From the NCBI RefSeq assembly GCF_014207355.1, contig NZ_JACHEF010000014.1:1-44709 (forward strand): a DNA stretch of 44,709 bases, given 5' to 3'. The position numbers were made by a program, and so were the translations under genes. This stretch comes from Mesorhizobium sangaii. GTDB lineage: Bacteria > Pseudomonadota > Alphaproteobacteria > Rhizobiales > Rhizobiaceae. A model generated the notes under the pieces. It made no database searches and was not told the origin of the DNA. It was given only the letters and a program-made list of their open reading frames with translations. Below, piece after piece: positions 33,869-43,311 of the stretch. Each line of letters opens with the position of its first letter. Position 1 is the stretch's first letter.

Positions 33869-35053
33869 TCAATTCGTCGCTTCCACGCACATCGCCACGC
33901 CCATGCCCCCGCCGATGCAGAGCGTCGCTAGGCCCTTCTTGGCGCCGCGGCGTCGCATCTCAAAGACCAGCGTGTTGAAGACGCGGGCGCCGAAAGCGCC
34001 GATCGGGTGGCCGATGGCGATCGCGCCGCCGTTCACGTTCACGATAGTGGGATCCCAGCCCAGGCCCTTGTTGACGGCGCAGGCCTGCGCCGCGAAGGCC
34101 TCGTTGGCTTCGACTAGGTCGAGGTCGCCAACAGACCAACCGGCCTTCTCCAGGGCCCTCTTCGAGGCCGGGATCGGGCCGGTTCCCATGATCGCCGGAT
34201 CGACGCCGGCGGTTGCCCATGAGGCGATACGAACCAGCGGGGTGATACCACGCCGGGCAGCCTCGGCTTCCGTCATCAGCAGCGCGCCGGCAGCGCCGTC
34301 ATTGATGCCGGAGGCATTGGCGGCGGTGACCGTGCCTTCTTTGTCGAAGGCGGGCTTGAGCTTGGTCATGGCATCAAGCGTGGCGCCGTGGCGGATATAT
34401 TCGTCCTGATCGACGATGGTGTCGCCCTTCTTGCCCTTGATGGTGACGGCAACGATTTCGTCCTTAAACTTGCCGGCCTTCTGCGCCGCTTCGGCTTTGT
34501 TCTGCGAGGCCAGCGCGAACTGATCCTGGTCGTCACGGGTGATTTGGAACTGGCGGGCGACGTTCTCGGCGGTGCTGCCCATGTGGTAGCCGTTGAAGGC
34601 ATCCCACAGGCCATCCTTGATCATGGTGTCGATCATCTTGTAGTCGCCCATTTTCACCCCGGCGCGCAGATGCTGGGCGTGCGGCGAAAGCGACATCGAT
34701 TCTTGGCCGCCGGCAATGATCACCCTGACATCGCCGGTGGCGATCTGCTGCATGCCGAGCGCGATGGCGCGCAGGCCCGAACCGCAAACCTGATTGAGGC
34801 CCCAGGCGGTGGTCTCCTTAGCCAGGCCGGCATTGATCGAGGCCTGGCGAGCCGGGTTCTGCCCCTGCCCTGCGGTCAGCACCTGGCCGAGGATGACCTC
34901 GTCGACCTCAGCCGCTTCGACGCCAGCGCGCGACAGCAATTCCTTAATGACCACGGCGCCGAGTTCATGCGCCGGAGTGGCAGCGAAGGCGCCGCTGAAG
35001 GACCCGACCGGCGTGCGGGCGGCGCTGGCGACGACGATTGAAGTTTTGCTCAC
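33869..35053 (-). CDS. phaA: Acetyl-CoA acetyltransferase (thiolase)
   Basis: A 394-residue thiolase that condenses or cleaves acetoacetyl-CoA. The nucleophile Cys is in NQVCGSGLRAI (about residue 89), the His in GHPIGAFGARV and the acid/base Cys in CIGGGMG. The preferred start is GTG 35053 with AGGAAG upstream, giving VSKTSIVVASAARTPVGSF, the canonical thiolase N-terminus; the open frame extends further. It is the third gene of a leftward set with the two CoA-transferase subunits, so acetoacetate may be activated and then split to two acetyl-CoA. A role in polyhydroxybutyrate synthesis is also possible, but no phaB or phaC is present. Confidence 0.92.
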   Translation of the reverse strand: MSKTSIVVASAARTPVGSFSGAFAATPAHELGAVVIKELLSRAGVEAAEVDEVILGQVLTAGQGQNPARQASINAGLAKETTAWGLNQVCGSGLRAIALGMQQIATGDVRVIIAGGQESMSLSPHAQHLRAGVKMGDYKMIDTMIKDGLWDAFNGYHMGSTAENVARQFQITRDDQDQFALASQNKAEAAQKAGKFKDEIVAVTIKGKKGDTIVDQDEYIRHGATLDAMTKLKPAFDKEGTVTAANASGINDGAAGALLMTEAEAARRGITPLVRIASWATAGVDPAIMGTGPIPASKRALEKAGWSVGDLDLVEANEAFAAQACAVNKGLGWDPTIVNVNGGAIAIGHPIGAFGARVFNTLVFEMRRRGAKKGLATLCIGGGMGVAMCVEATN

Positions 35054-35109
35054 GATGGCTTCCTGTGTTTTTAGAACTGAGCCCTGGCTGTGGCGGGGAC
35101 GGATCAAGC

Positions 35110-35739
35110 TCAGTTGACGATTGTTGCTTCAGTGGCCCCATGCAGTTCGGCGCCGGTTACTCCTTCGGCGAGTTCCACCACCTTGAGCCCGCCCTCAACG
35201 ACGTCGAGCACGCCAAGATTTGTGATGATCCGATCGACCACGCGCTTGCCGGTCAGCGGCAGGGTGCAAGCCTTCAGCACCTTCGATTCCCCGGCCTTAT
35301 TGGTGTGGTCCATGACCACGACTACCCGCTTCACGCCGGCGACGAGATCCATCGCGCCGCCCATTCCTTTGACGAGCTTGCCCGGAACTATCCAGTTGGC
35401 GAGGTCGCCGTTCTCGGCCACCTCCATCGCCCCGAGGATCGCCATGGCGATCTTCCCGCCGCGTATCATCGCAAAGCTCTGCGCCGAGTCGAAGAACGCC
35501 GAATGCGGCAATGCGGTAACCGTTTGCTTCCCGGCGTTGATGAGATCTGCATCAACCTCGTTTTCGGTTGGAAACGGGCCGATACCGAGCAGACCGTTCT
35601 CCGATTGCAGCATCACCCGGACGTCTTCGGGAATGTGATTGGCAACAAAGGTTGGAATGCCGATGCCAAGATTGACATACATGCCGTCCTGAAGTTCGCG
35701 GGCGGCCCGCACCGCCATCTGGTCCCGATCCCACGCCAT
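35110..35739 (-). CDS. scoB: 3-oxoacid CoA-transferase subunit B
   Basis: A 209-residue subunit of succinyl-CoA:3-oxoacid CoA-transferase (also PcaJ/AtoA family). The catalytic glutamate is in the SENGLLG motif, with NLGIGIPT near the start and GAMDLVAGVKRVVVVMDH in the middle. It moves CoA from succinyl-CoA to acetoacetate or, in some relatives, to 3-oxoadipate. It lies 15 bases after subunit A and 56 bases before the thiolase; an operon is likely. Substrate choice cannot be read from sequence alone. Confidence 0.9.
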   Translation of the reverse strand: MAWDRDQMAVRAARELQDGMYVNLGIGIPTFVANHIPEDVRVMLQSENGLLGIGPFPTENEVDADLINAGKQTVTALPHSAFFDSAQSFAMIRGGKIAMAILGAMEVAENGDLANWIVPGKLVKGMGGAMDLVAGVKRVVVVMDHTNKAGESKVLKACTLPLTGKRVVDRIITNLGVLDVVEGGLKVVELAEGVTGAELHGATEATIVN

Positions 35740-35754
35740 TAATTTGTCCCTCCC

Positions 35755-36450
35755 TCAGACCGCTGCGCGCATTGTGCGCTGTTCGATGCGCTTCTCGTGA
35801 GCGCCTTGGATTAGGCGGTGCACGTAAATGCCGGGCAGGTGGATCTGGTCGGCATCCAGGCTGCCGACCGGTACGATCTCCTCGACCTCGACGACGCAGA
35901 TCCTGCCGCACGTGGCGGCTGGCGGATTGAAGTTGCGCGCCGTCTTGCGAAAAACGAGATTGCCGGAGGTGTCCGCCTTCCACGCCTTCACAATGGACAG
36001 GTCTGCGACGATGCCCGTCTCAAGCACATAGGCTTCGCCGTTGAAGGACTTGCACTCCTTGCCCTCGGCGACCGTGCCCACGCCGGTTTTCGTATAAAAG
36101 CCGGCAATGCCGGCGCCGCCAGCGCGCATGCGCTCGGCCAGCGTCCCCTGAGGGCTGAACTCGATCTCCAATTCGCCGTTGAAGTACTGGCGCATGAACT
36201 CGGCGTTCTCGCCGACATAGGACGAGATCATCTTCTTGATCTGCTTCGTCGCCAGCAGCATACCCAGCCCAAAGTCGTCGACGCCGCAATTGTTCGACGC
36301 GATCGTCAGTCCCTTGGTGCCCGCCTCCCGGATCGCGCTGATCAACAGCTCCGGAATGCCGCAAAGACCGAACCCTCCTGCAGCAATGAACATCCCGTCA
36401 AACAATACACCTTCCAGCGCCGAGCCCGAATCGCTATAGATTTTGTTCAT
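35755..36450 (-). CDS. scoA: 3-oxoacid CoA-transferase subunit A
   Basis: A 231-residue partner of the B subunit. It has the family glycine-rich loop GGFGLCGIPE and a GLTIASNNCGVDDFGLG segment, followed by NPPAATCGRICVVEVEEIV near the C-terminus. It is the first gene of the leftward operon with scoB and phaA. The upstream interval (36451-36620) should carry the promoter; I saw no convincing sigma-54 element in it. Confidence 0.9.
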   Translation of the reverse strand: MNKIYSDSGSALEGVLFDGMFIAAGGFGLCGIPELLISAIREAGTKGLTIASNNCGVDDFGLGMLLATKQIKKMISSYVGENAEFMRQYFNGELEIEFSPQGTLAERMRAGGAGIAGFYTKTGVGTVAEGKECKSFNGEAYVLETGIVADLSIVKAWKADTSGNLVFRKTARNFNPPAATCGRICVVEVEEIVPVGSLDADQIHLPGIYVHRLIQGAHEKRIEQRTMRAAV

Positions 36451-36750
36451 GTAGCTCGCCCAAGGATTAGTCGGTACTTCATTGTTGATGATGCGGTCCG
36501 TCTTATGCGCGGTCGCTCCAGATCAACAGGTGTTGGTTGCGTTTTTGCCGAGTTGCCTCGCAAACTATGCTCACGTGACACTCTAGTCGGAATGGCTGCC
36601 GGCGTGCGAGCAACGAGAGTTATTCCAAGGGCCGAAGATTTATGATCGAAGGCCACTCTCCTCAGATGATTATCGCGCCGTCGATTTGGCATCGGTAGGC
36701 ATCTCGAAATCTCCGGATCACCGCTGGGCCGCACGAGAAGCGGCACGAGC
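36451..36750. other. Upstream region of scoA
   Basis: No gene recognised. It contains the promoter region for the leftward CoA-transferase operon. An IS110 remnant begins shortly beyond. Confidence 0.3.
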
Positions 36751-37215
36751 ACGCCGCGCGCGCGGACGGACGGAAGCATGGCGGAGACATCCGGCGCAGA
36801 AGGGCTTCCGGCGATCTGCATGGACGCCCGCCGTGCCAAGGCCGCGCTCGACATGGCGCACCGAACAAAACGAATGGCAACGACGCTGATGGCTCGGCCC
36901 ATCTGGGCTCGGCTTCTACCGCGAAGTCCGGGTAAACGGCTATGACAGCATGCTGGTCCGCACGCTGGTGGCTGCGCGGACCAGACTGGTCAGGATACGA
37001 CCGATCTCTCCAACCAGATCCGCGGGCTCATGAAGACGTTCGGTCTGAGCAAAGGCGGAAAGTTTGAAGACAACGTCCAGCGGCCTGGTTGCCGGTCGGG
37101 AAGCGCTTGCCCTTATTATGCTGCCGGTTCTCGAAGGCTGGCGTAGTGTGCGCACCCGCGCCGCCGAGCTTGGGCGGCAGCGATCGCCAGCGCCCGGCTG
37201 AGCGAGGCTTGCCAG
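36751..37215 (+). pseudogene. IS110-family transposase remnant
   Basis: GLPAICMDARRAKAALDMA, then NGNDADGSAHL, then GFYREVRVNGYDSMLVRTLV and VAARTRLVRI match the RuvC-like domain of IS110 transposases; TDLSNQIRGLMKTFGLSKGG and MLPVLEGWRSVRTRAAELGR follow in another frame. At least two frameshifts. The serine-containing C-terminal domain is missing. Non-functional. Confidence 0.7.
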
Positions 37216-37329
37216 CTGGACACCTCGATTTACCGCCCTTTTGGCCTGAACGAGTAGCGAGGACCGGGGCAGGTTGATGAGTTCGGGCGTTCGAGGGGGG
37301 ATCAACTCGGCCGGTGGCTGCCGATTTCA

Positions 37330-37625
37330 CCGATTTCGCCGTCATGTGGGGGCAGTTCGCCCCTCGTGCCAGATGTAGCCCATTTGAGGCGAGATTGGCC
37401 ATGCCGATCTTTGTCCTGGCCGGTGCGATACCGATGGTCCGCCGCACGAAGAGGCCCCTGCGGGACTTCTGCTGCGCGAAGAAGTGTTCGACGAAGGCGC
37501 GGAGTTTTGAGCGCCGGCCATTGGCCCGTGCCATCGCCTCGCTCATCGGCCGGCCTTTCGGCTTCTTGTGGTGAATGTCGGAGAAGTAGCCGTGCTTCTC
37601 CAGCCGCGAAGGCGCCTAGCCCCGG
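37330..37625 (-). pseudogene. IS5-family transposase C-terminal fragment
   Basis: Minus-strand frame RLEKHGYFSDIHHKKPKGRP, then KLRAFVEHFFAQQKSRRGLF and RTIGIAPARTKIGMANLASN matches the last part of IS5-type transposases (the VEHVFAxQKxRxGLFVRTIG block). It abuts the IS110 remnant, so one IS probably landed in or next to the other. Confidence 0.65.
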
Positions 37626-37689
37626 CCGGGGCGATCGGCAGCTGTGTTGATAGCGGGGTCCTGCTTATTGCGCGGAAATATGGAGTCCG

Positions 37690-38247
37690 ATTCCGCGATC
37701 GTTGACAGCCATCGTCGTGGCTGGACCGGCGGTGATCCTCCGCTACGCGCTGGGCGGGGTTATCATGGGCATGCTGCGCGAGCTGGCTATGGCCATTCCC
37801 GGCATCAGTCCTTCCCGGAGTTCTCGCGCATCGGGCCTTGGCCACTGGGCGAGGTTCCTGAGCGGCCGGCTGTATTTGTATTTCTGGGTGGTGTGGTCGC
37901 GATCGAGGCCATTGCCTAGGCCGTGATCCTCCCGTCGTGGATCAGGGTTCCCGTTTGGCTGATCGGCGTCGTGCTGATGGCGCTGCTAACCGTCAACCTG
38001 ATGTCGACCAAGTCATAAGGCGAATTCGAATTCTGATTCTCATCGGATCAAGGTTGCCGGGATCGTCGCCTTCATCGCTATTGCCGGAAGTATGCCTGCG
38101 GGATCAATGGCGGCTTGGGACCTACCTTCGGCAACCTTACCGTACATGGCGTCTTTGCGCCGGAAGGCTCGACGGGGGTGCTCCCGCGATGACAAGCGTG
38201 ATCTTCGCCTTGGTTAGGGCCGAGATCGTGACGATCGCCTCTGGGTG
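37690..38247 (+). pseudogene. Amino acid permease (GabP/AroP-type) pseudogene
   Basis: Frames joined give AGPAVILRYALGGVIMGMLR, ELAMAIPG, LYLYFWVV, VPVWLIGVVLMALLTVNLMS, YGEFEFW, KVAGIVAFIAIAG, GGLGPTFGNLTVHG and TSVIFALVRAEIVTIASG. This is transmembrane helices 2-6 of an APC-superfamily amino acid permease. At least three frameshifts occur and both termini are missing. It flanks IS debris. Confidence 0.65.
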
Positions 38248-38496
38248 AAGGCTCATGGCTGATCCTTCTTGCTGACTGAGAACCAGATATCTGCGCCCGA
38301 GTACATCGCCGTGCAACTCGCTGCCAAAGCGCCGTTCGAATTCGCCGACAGTGTCTGAGGTGAGGTCGACGAGCCAGAGTTGGTGGGCGCCTGCGAATAT
38401 GCGAGGCGCCGTGCAGCCCGCGCGCTCCCCGGCCGGAAGCTGTCGCGGTGGAGCTTGCTGGGATCATAACAGTCGAAGGCTGGGCATAACAAATCC
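38248..38496. other. Intergenic stretch before the serine hydrolase
   Basis: No gene recognised. A frame ending EYARRRAARALPGRKLSRWS (38340-38470) is reminiscent of a degraded C-terminus, but I cannot name it. No perfect TGT-N10-ACA site was found here. Confidence 0.3.
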
Positions 38497-38512
38497 TGGC
38501 TATCAGGTTGCA
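38497..38512 (+). promoter_or_regulatory. Sigma-54-like -24/-12 element
   Basis: TGGCTATCAGGTTGCA with GG (38498-38499) and GC (38510-38511) exactly 10 bases apart, ending in the consensus TTGCA. It lies 50 bases before the serine hydrolase start. The -24 half is poorer than in cassettes A-C, and no NifA site is evident. Confidence 0.45.
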
Positions 38513-38561
38513 TATGGCCGAGGCTAAAACTCATTATGCAAATCACGAGGGGCGGAGTTAA

Positions 38562-39947
38562 ATGACCGACAATCGCGACATTTTAAAGATGAGTATCGCT
38601 GCTGCCCCGGTCCCATTTCTCCCGGGACCGGGGAAGGCTCAATCCACGGTCTCTCATATGGACGCCAGCCACGACTGGCTGCCCGATCCGATGAGACCCG
38701 ATGCGCCGATGATTCCACGGACGGGGTGGGATCTTTCGCCATACAACCGCTGGACCTTTCAGCATGTTCGCGAGTGGACGCCCACCGCCTCGATCTGGCG
38801 CGGTTCGGGCCCCGTCCAGCCGCTTCCGCAGCGGCCTACCGACATCGATGGCATCACGTTCGAGGTCGAAGGACGGCGCCACACCATTCGCGAGTTTTTG
38901 AACCACAGCTATACTGACGGGTTCCTCGTTCTGCACCGCGGCGAAGTCGTCGCTGAAAAGTACATGAACGGCCTGGAGCCGCACACTCCTCACCTCGCCA
39001 TGTCTGTCACCAAATGTATTACGGGGACTTTGTTCGGCATACTCGTCGGCAAGGGACTCATTGACCCGGACAGACTGGTGACACAGTATCTGCCGGAACT
39101 CGAAGCGACCGCCTATCGTGGCGCCAAGGTGCAGCATGTGCTGGACATGACGGCAGGCGTGAAGGTCGCGGGACCGTATACCGAGCCATATACGCCGGGA
39201 CACATGTTCCAGCTGGCGGCTGGCTGGTGGCCGCTCGAATACGCCAAATACCCAGATTATCCTAAGAACACTTGGCAGGCCGTCCTTAGGTTGACTGAGC
39301 AGGAGGCACCTCATGGCTCGCGCTTCTCATATCGCTCGCCCGAGAACAACGTGCTGGGCTTTATCATGCAGCGGGTTACCGGCAAGATGATTCCGGAGCT
39401 TTTCAGCAGCGAGCTATGGGCGCCGATGGGGGCGGAGGAAGACGCCTATATCACCGTCGACCGTGGCGGCTTTCCCTGCACGGATGGCGGCTTCAATGCG
39501 ACTCTTCGTGATTATGCCCGGTTCGCGCTACTGCACCTGCGCGGCGGAAAGCTGAACGGGAAGCAGATCGTCCCGTCGGAATGGATCGAGGAGACGCGAA
39601 CAGCTGATGACCATCTGTTCCAGATACACGGGGAAGAACCTGGTGCTTACCACAACTGTTTCACGATCCATGACCCGAAACGGCGCGACTATAGCCATGG
39701 TGGCCATGGCGGCCAGCTGATTTACATGGACCCGGAAGCCGATTTTGCTGTCGTAAAGCTGTCGTGCCAGCCCCACCAATATTGGCAAATCACCTCATGG
39801 TCGGTGCGGGCAGATACGAAATTTAAACAAGCCGCCGAAGCGGCATTGTCTTCTGCAGCGAAAGCGGAGCTGGCTCATACTGTCGAAGCGCAGAAAATGA
39901 CTCGTCCGGCGATCTGCGCCATCAGGGATGCCCTGGCCAGCAGCTGA
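38562..39947 (+). CDS. Class C beta-lactamase-type serine hydrolase (NylB-like)
   Basis: A 461-residue hydrolase with the SxxK nucleophile motif SVTK in LAMSVTKCITGTLFGILVGK, a YRSPENN motif for the second element, and HGGHGGQLIYMDPE in place of the KTG region. This pattern is that of 6-aminohexanoate-dimer hydrolases and esterases, not true beta-lactamases. No signal peptide is obvious. ATG 38562 has GGGGCGGAG upstream. Downstream, beyond an IS66 insertion, lies an amidase gene on the same strand. The natural substrate is unknown; a small amide, ester or peptide is likely. Confidence 0.85.
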   Translation: MTDNRDILKMSIAAAPVPFLPGPGKAQSTVSHMDASHDWLPDPMRPDAPMIPRTGWDLSPYNRWTFQHVREWTPTASIWRGSGPVQPLPQRPTDIDGITFEVEGRRHTIREFLNHSYTDGFLVLHRGEVVAEKYMNGLEPHTPHLAMSVTKCITGTLFGILVGKGLIDPDRLVTQYLPELEATAYRGAKVQHVLDMTAGVKVAGPYTEPYTPGHMFQLAAGWWPLEYAKYPDYPKNTWQAVLRLTEQEAPHGSRFSYRSPENNVLGFIMQRVTGKMIPELFSSELWAPMGAEEDAYITVDRGGFPCTDGGFNATLRDYARFALLHLRGGKLNGKQIVPSEWIEETRTADDHLFQIHGEEPGAYHNCFTIHDPKRRDYSHGGHGGQLIYMDPEADFAVVKLSCQPHQYWQITSWSVRADTKFKQAAEAALSSAAKAELAHTVEAQKMTRPAICAIRDALASS

Positions 39948-40084
39948 GTGGCTGGAGCTGAGTGGCTGGCCGGTGCGTGACAAACGGATCGTCTGCATTA
40001 ATCCCCTCAGCTGTCTGTTCACGATCGTAAACGAGGGTTGGATCGAGAACGACAACTGGTTTTTCCGCTCGTGAGCTGTCGATC

Positions 40085-40092
40085 GGTACCTG
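40085..40092. repeat. Target site duplication, left copy
   Basis: GGTACCTG directly abuts the IS66 left end; the same 8 bases abut the right end at 42888-42895. Confidence 0.9.
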
Positions 40093-40146
40093 GTAACCAT
40101 CCGGTCTGGGCCGCGGCAGACGCGCGATCTGTGCTAGATTGGGCGG

Positions 40147-40376
40147 ATGGAGATCGACGCGGACAAGATCGATGATGCGGTCTTGGCGCTGCTTTGGCTG
40201 ACGCTGCACAATGAGCGATGCGCCTGGAAGAGCTTCGATTGGGATGTGACGGATCGTCTGCATCGGAAGGGGCTGATTGCAGACCCTGTGAACAAGGCGA
40301 AGTCCTTGTGACGGACGAAGGTCTTCAGCGGTCGGAGGAACTGTTCCGCGCGCTGTTGACGCGGCCGAGGCCATAA
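40147..40376 (+). pseudogene. DUF6429 passenger gene of IS66, frameshifted
   Basis: Starts MEIDADKIDDAVLALLWLTL and continues CAWKSFDWDVTDRLHRKGLI; after KAKS one base is missing, and LVTDEGLQRSEELFRALL follows in the next frame to TAA 40374-40376. Small DUF6429 proteins are common passengers at this end of IS66 elements, convergent with tnpC. Function unknown. Confidence 0.7.
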
Positions 40377-40380
40377 GGAT

Positions 40381-41885
40381 CTGGCGAGGCTGCCAATTCC
40401 ACGGAAGCAGTTCTTGAAGCCGGTTCTGCGGCGTATCGGCGATGCGGGCGAGGACGTCGGCCAGCCAGGCCTGCGGCTCGACGTCGTTGAGTTTCGCCGT
40501 CATGATCAGCGTCGCCATGGCCGCCGCCCGGGCAGCGCCGCGTTCGGAGCCGGCGAACAGCCACGACTTTCGACCGAGGGCAAAACCGCGCAGCGCCCGT
40601 TCGGCGGCATTGTTCGTAAGACAAATCCGGCCGTCCTCGATGAAGCGGGCAAAGCCGCCCCACCGCCGGAGCATATAATCGATCGGCTTGGCGACAGAGG
40701 CCGAGCGCGACAGGCGGGAGCACTCGTCCCGCAGCCATTCTTCGAGCTTCGTTAACAGTGGGGCACTTCTTTCCTTGCGTGCCGCCAGCCGCTGTTGAGC
40801 ATGCAGGCCGTTGATGCCGCGCTCGATGTCGAACAGCGCGTCGATGCGCTTCACCGCCTCCAACGCCACCGGTGAGATCGACGGCGCCTTCTTTCCGCGC
40901 CGCGCATTGGCGGCAATGTCGGCCAGCTCGAAGAACTGGCGTCGCGCATGGGCCCAGCACAGCGCCGGCGTGATTGGTCCCTGAGCCCGCGACGGATCGT
41001 AAAGCGTGTTGTACCCGCTATAGGCGTCGGCCTGCAGGATGCCGGTGAAGTCTTGCAGACGGCGCTCGGGGTGATCCTGTCGTCGATCGCGCGAAGCGTA
41101 GTAGAGCGCGGCCGGCGGCGAGGTTCCGCCAAACGGCCGGTCGTCACGGATATAAGTCCATATGTGGCCCGTGGCCGTCTTGCCCTTGGCCAGGATGGGC
41201 ACGGTGGTGTCGTCGCCATGCAGCCGCTCTGCGGCAAGCACATGGGGTTCTCGATCAGCGCATGCAACGGCTGCAGCACCAACGTGCAGGCGCCGACCTG
41301 GTCGGCCAGCGTCGACACGCTCAGATCGATGCCCTCGCGGGCATATCGTTCGCTCTGCCGGTTCAGCAGCTGATGCTGACCGAACTTCTCGAACAGGATC
41401 ATCGCCAAAAGGTTCGGGCCGGCGAAGCCCCGCGGGGTTACGTGGAAGGGCGCCGGCGGCTGCGCGATCTTCTCGCATTCCCGGCACGAGAACTTTTCGC
41501 GCACCGTCTGGATCACCTTCCACTGGCGCGGGATCACTTCCAGCGTCTCCGTGACGTCCTCGCCCAGCTTCGACAGTTTCGCCGAACCGCAGCAGGGACA
41601 GCTTTCGGGCGCGGCGATGACGACGCGCTCGCGCGGCAGGTGCTCTGGGAACGGCTTGCGCGACGGCCGCTTGCGCTCGAACGATTTGACCAACTGCGTC
41701 TGCGCCGCAGCTTTCTCGGCCGCCAGCTCGTCCTCTGTCGCGGCCGCCTCAAGGTCCTCCAACTGCAGTTCCATCTGCGCCAGGAGCCGTTCCTTGCGCT
41801 CCGAGCGGCTGCCGTAGAGTTCGCGCCGCAGCTTCTCGATCTCCAGCTTGAGGTATGCGATCAACGCTTCTGTCGAGGAGCTCAC
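40381..41885 (-). pseudogene. tnpC: IS66 transposase TnpC, frameshifted
   Basis: Begins MSSSTEALIAYLKLEIEKLR (leucine-zipper-like), then the zinc-binding CPCCGSAKL and the DDE core. After LHALIENP a one-base loss in a C-run near 41245 shifts the frame; HVLAAERLHGDDTTVPILAK, then CWAHARRQFFELADIAAN and ICLTNNAAERALRGFALGRK continue in frame. The second frame has no stop before the IS end and would run out into host DNA to 39922. The full-length transposase is not made unless the indel is an error. Confidence 0.85.
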
Positions 41886-42046
41886 CGCTTAAGCACGCGC
41901 CGCAACGGCCTCCGCCTCCATGCGCGCGGCCCGCTCGGCGAGGATCATCGCATGGGCGCTAGCAAGATCGGACGGAAGCGAATCAAGGGCGGATTTCACA
42001 GGCGTGAGCGAATCACATCCTCCCCCCGATCGCAAAGACAAAACCG

Positions 42047-42394
42047 TTATCCCATCGATGTCGGGCGCCAGGTTTCCTGCGGATTTCGCCAGTCGATCCC
42101 GGAGAGCAGATAAGCGAGTTGGGCTGTCGAGATCGTCACCGCGCCGTCGGCCGGCGATGGCCACAAAAAGCGTCCCCGCTCCAGTCGTTTGGTGAACAGG
42201 CACGCCCCCTGGCCGTCGTGCCAGATAACCTTCAAAAGATCACCCCTGCGGCCGCGGAAGCAGAACACATGGCCGCTCAAGGGATCGCGCTTGAGTACCT
42301 CCTGGACCTGCAGCGCCAGCGACGGAAAGCCCTTCCTCATGTCGGTGTGACCAGTGGCCAGTCACACCCGAACGCCAGTCGGGACCGGAATCAT
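42047..42394 (-). pseudogene. tnpB: IS66 TnpB with nonsense codon
   Basis: The original start ATG 42394 overlaps the tnpA stop. Codon 11 should be Trp (PTGVRVW) but reads TGA. After it LATGHTDMRKGFPSLALQVQ, FCFRGRRGDLLKVIWHDGQG and LFTKRLERGRF are intact, so internal initiation at 42340 would give a 97-residue protein lacking the N-terminus. Confidence 0.8.
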
Positions 42395-42834
42395 CCCTGG
42401 CGCGCCAGAACCCGCAGAACACGGGCAAGAGCGTTGACATCGACCTGATTGTCGACCCGCACGAGATAACCATCAGAGAACACGATTTCGATCCGCCCCG
42501 CACCCGGCGCAGGAGCACTGGTCATCCTTGGCGGCGAAGATTCTGTCGCTGCCGCGGCGCCGTCGACGACTTCAACCGGCAGAAAGGCGCCGGCCGCACG
42601 AGCGCGTCTCACCCCAAGGGCGCGACGCCAGCGATAAATCAGCGACCGATCGAGATCATGGCGGCGCGCCACCTCGGTCACCGTGGCCCCGGGCTCCAGC
42701 GTTTCTGAGACAAGCTGCTCCTTCAGCGCCGTCGACCAACTCCGACGCCGACCCGTCCCACTCACAATCTCCATCCGATGAATGGACACGTGGCTATCCT
42801 CGCTGCTTGCATCGTGGTCATTGAAATCAACCAC
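42391..42834 (-). CDS. tnpA: IS66 TnpA (helix-turn-helix accessory protein)
   Basis: A 147-residue IS66 Orf1 with an IS3-like helix-turn-helix (WSTALKEQLVSETLEPGATV; ARRHDLDRSLIYRWRR) and a C-terminal IEIVFSDGYLVRVD block. The natural start may be ATG 42774 (MEIVSGTGRRRS). The frame is intact and its stop overlaps tnpB. Confidence 0.85.
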   Translation of the reverse strand: MVDFNDHDASSEDSHVSIHRMEIVSGTGRRRSWSTALKEQLVSETLEPGATVTEVARRHDLDRSLIYRWRRALGVRRARAAGAFLPVEVVDGAAAATESSPPRMTSAPAPGAGRIEIVFSDGYLVRVDNQVDVNALARVLRVLARQG

Positions 42835-42887
42835 GACAACAGCGCTTCACCTCCTCACAAACAAGGCGGTCCTCACCGGGTGCTAAC

Positions 42888-42895
42888 GGTACCTG
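42888..42895. repeat. Target site duplication, right copy
   Basis: GGTACCTG, identical to 40085-40092, flanks the IS66 right end and lies 21 bases before the amidase start. Confidence 0.9.
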
Positions 42896-42916
42896 GCAAA
42901 GAAAGATGAAATTGAA

Positions 42917-43311
42917 ATGAGGTTAAGTGAATACGTAGAATACGATGCCACCGGGTTGGCTTCTCTCGTGAAGGCCGGTGAAATAGATTCCATAGAACTG
43001 ACGCGGTTAGCCCGCGAGGCTAACGACGAAGTCAATCCGCGTGTCAACGCTGTCATCGAGTTCTACGCAGATGCTGAGACCATTGCTAGCGTGGACACTG
43101 GACTCTTCAATGGTGTGCCATTCCTTCGCAAGGATTTCGGAGCCACTGAAGCTGGCCGCCTCCAGGAACAAGGAAGCCGGCTGTTCAAGAGCTATCGCCC
43201 CAACACCGACAGCTATTTCTTTCGTCGTGCCCGGAATGCTGGGCTCCGGACTGTCGGAAGAACAACAACACCAGAGCTTGCGGCATCAAACACCACTCCA
43301 CCGGAGGTATT
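42917..43311 (+). pseudogene. Amidase-signature protein, N-terminal fragment
   Basis: MRLSEYVEYDATGLASLVKA, then VNPRVNAVIEFYADAE, FNGVPFLRKDFG (catalytic Lys of the Ser-cisSer-Lys triad region) and AGLRTVGRTTTPELAASNTT match the first 130 residues of an amidase-signature hydrolase. The glycine/serine-rich signature with the two catalytic serines should follow but is missing: IS5-derived sequence begins near 43312. The C-terminus resumes at about 43813. It sits next to a NylB-like hydrolase on the same strand. Confidence 0.75.

Larger units (their letters stand above)
40093..42887 (-). mobile_element. IS66-family insertion sequence, complete ends
   Basis: A 2795-bp element with imperfect inverted ends (GTAACCATCCGGTCTGGGCC at the left, GTTAGCACCCGGTGAGGACC read inward from the right; 15 of the first 21 positions match) and an exact 8-bp duplication GGTACCTG, the size IS66 elements make. 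It carries tnpA, tnpB and tnpC leftward and a DUF6429 passenger rightward. tnpB has a nonsense codon and tnpC and the passenger have frameshifts, so it should not be able to transpose by itself. It separates the serine hydrolase from the amidase. Confidence 0.9.

Noticed and set aside
39922..40092. Extension of the tnpC frame past the IS66 left end
   Set aside because: It lies outside the inverted repeat and target duplication, so it is host sequence read by accident after loss of the natural stop.
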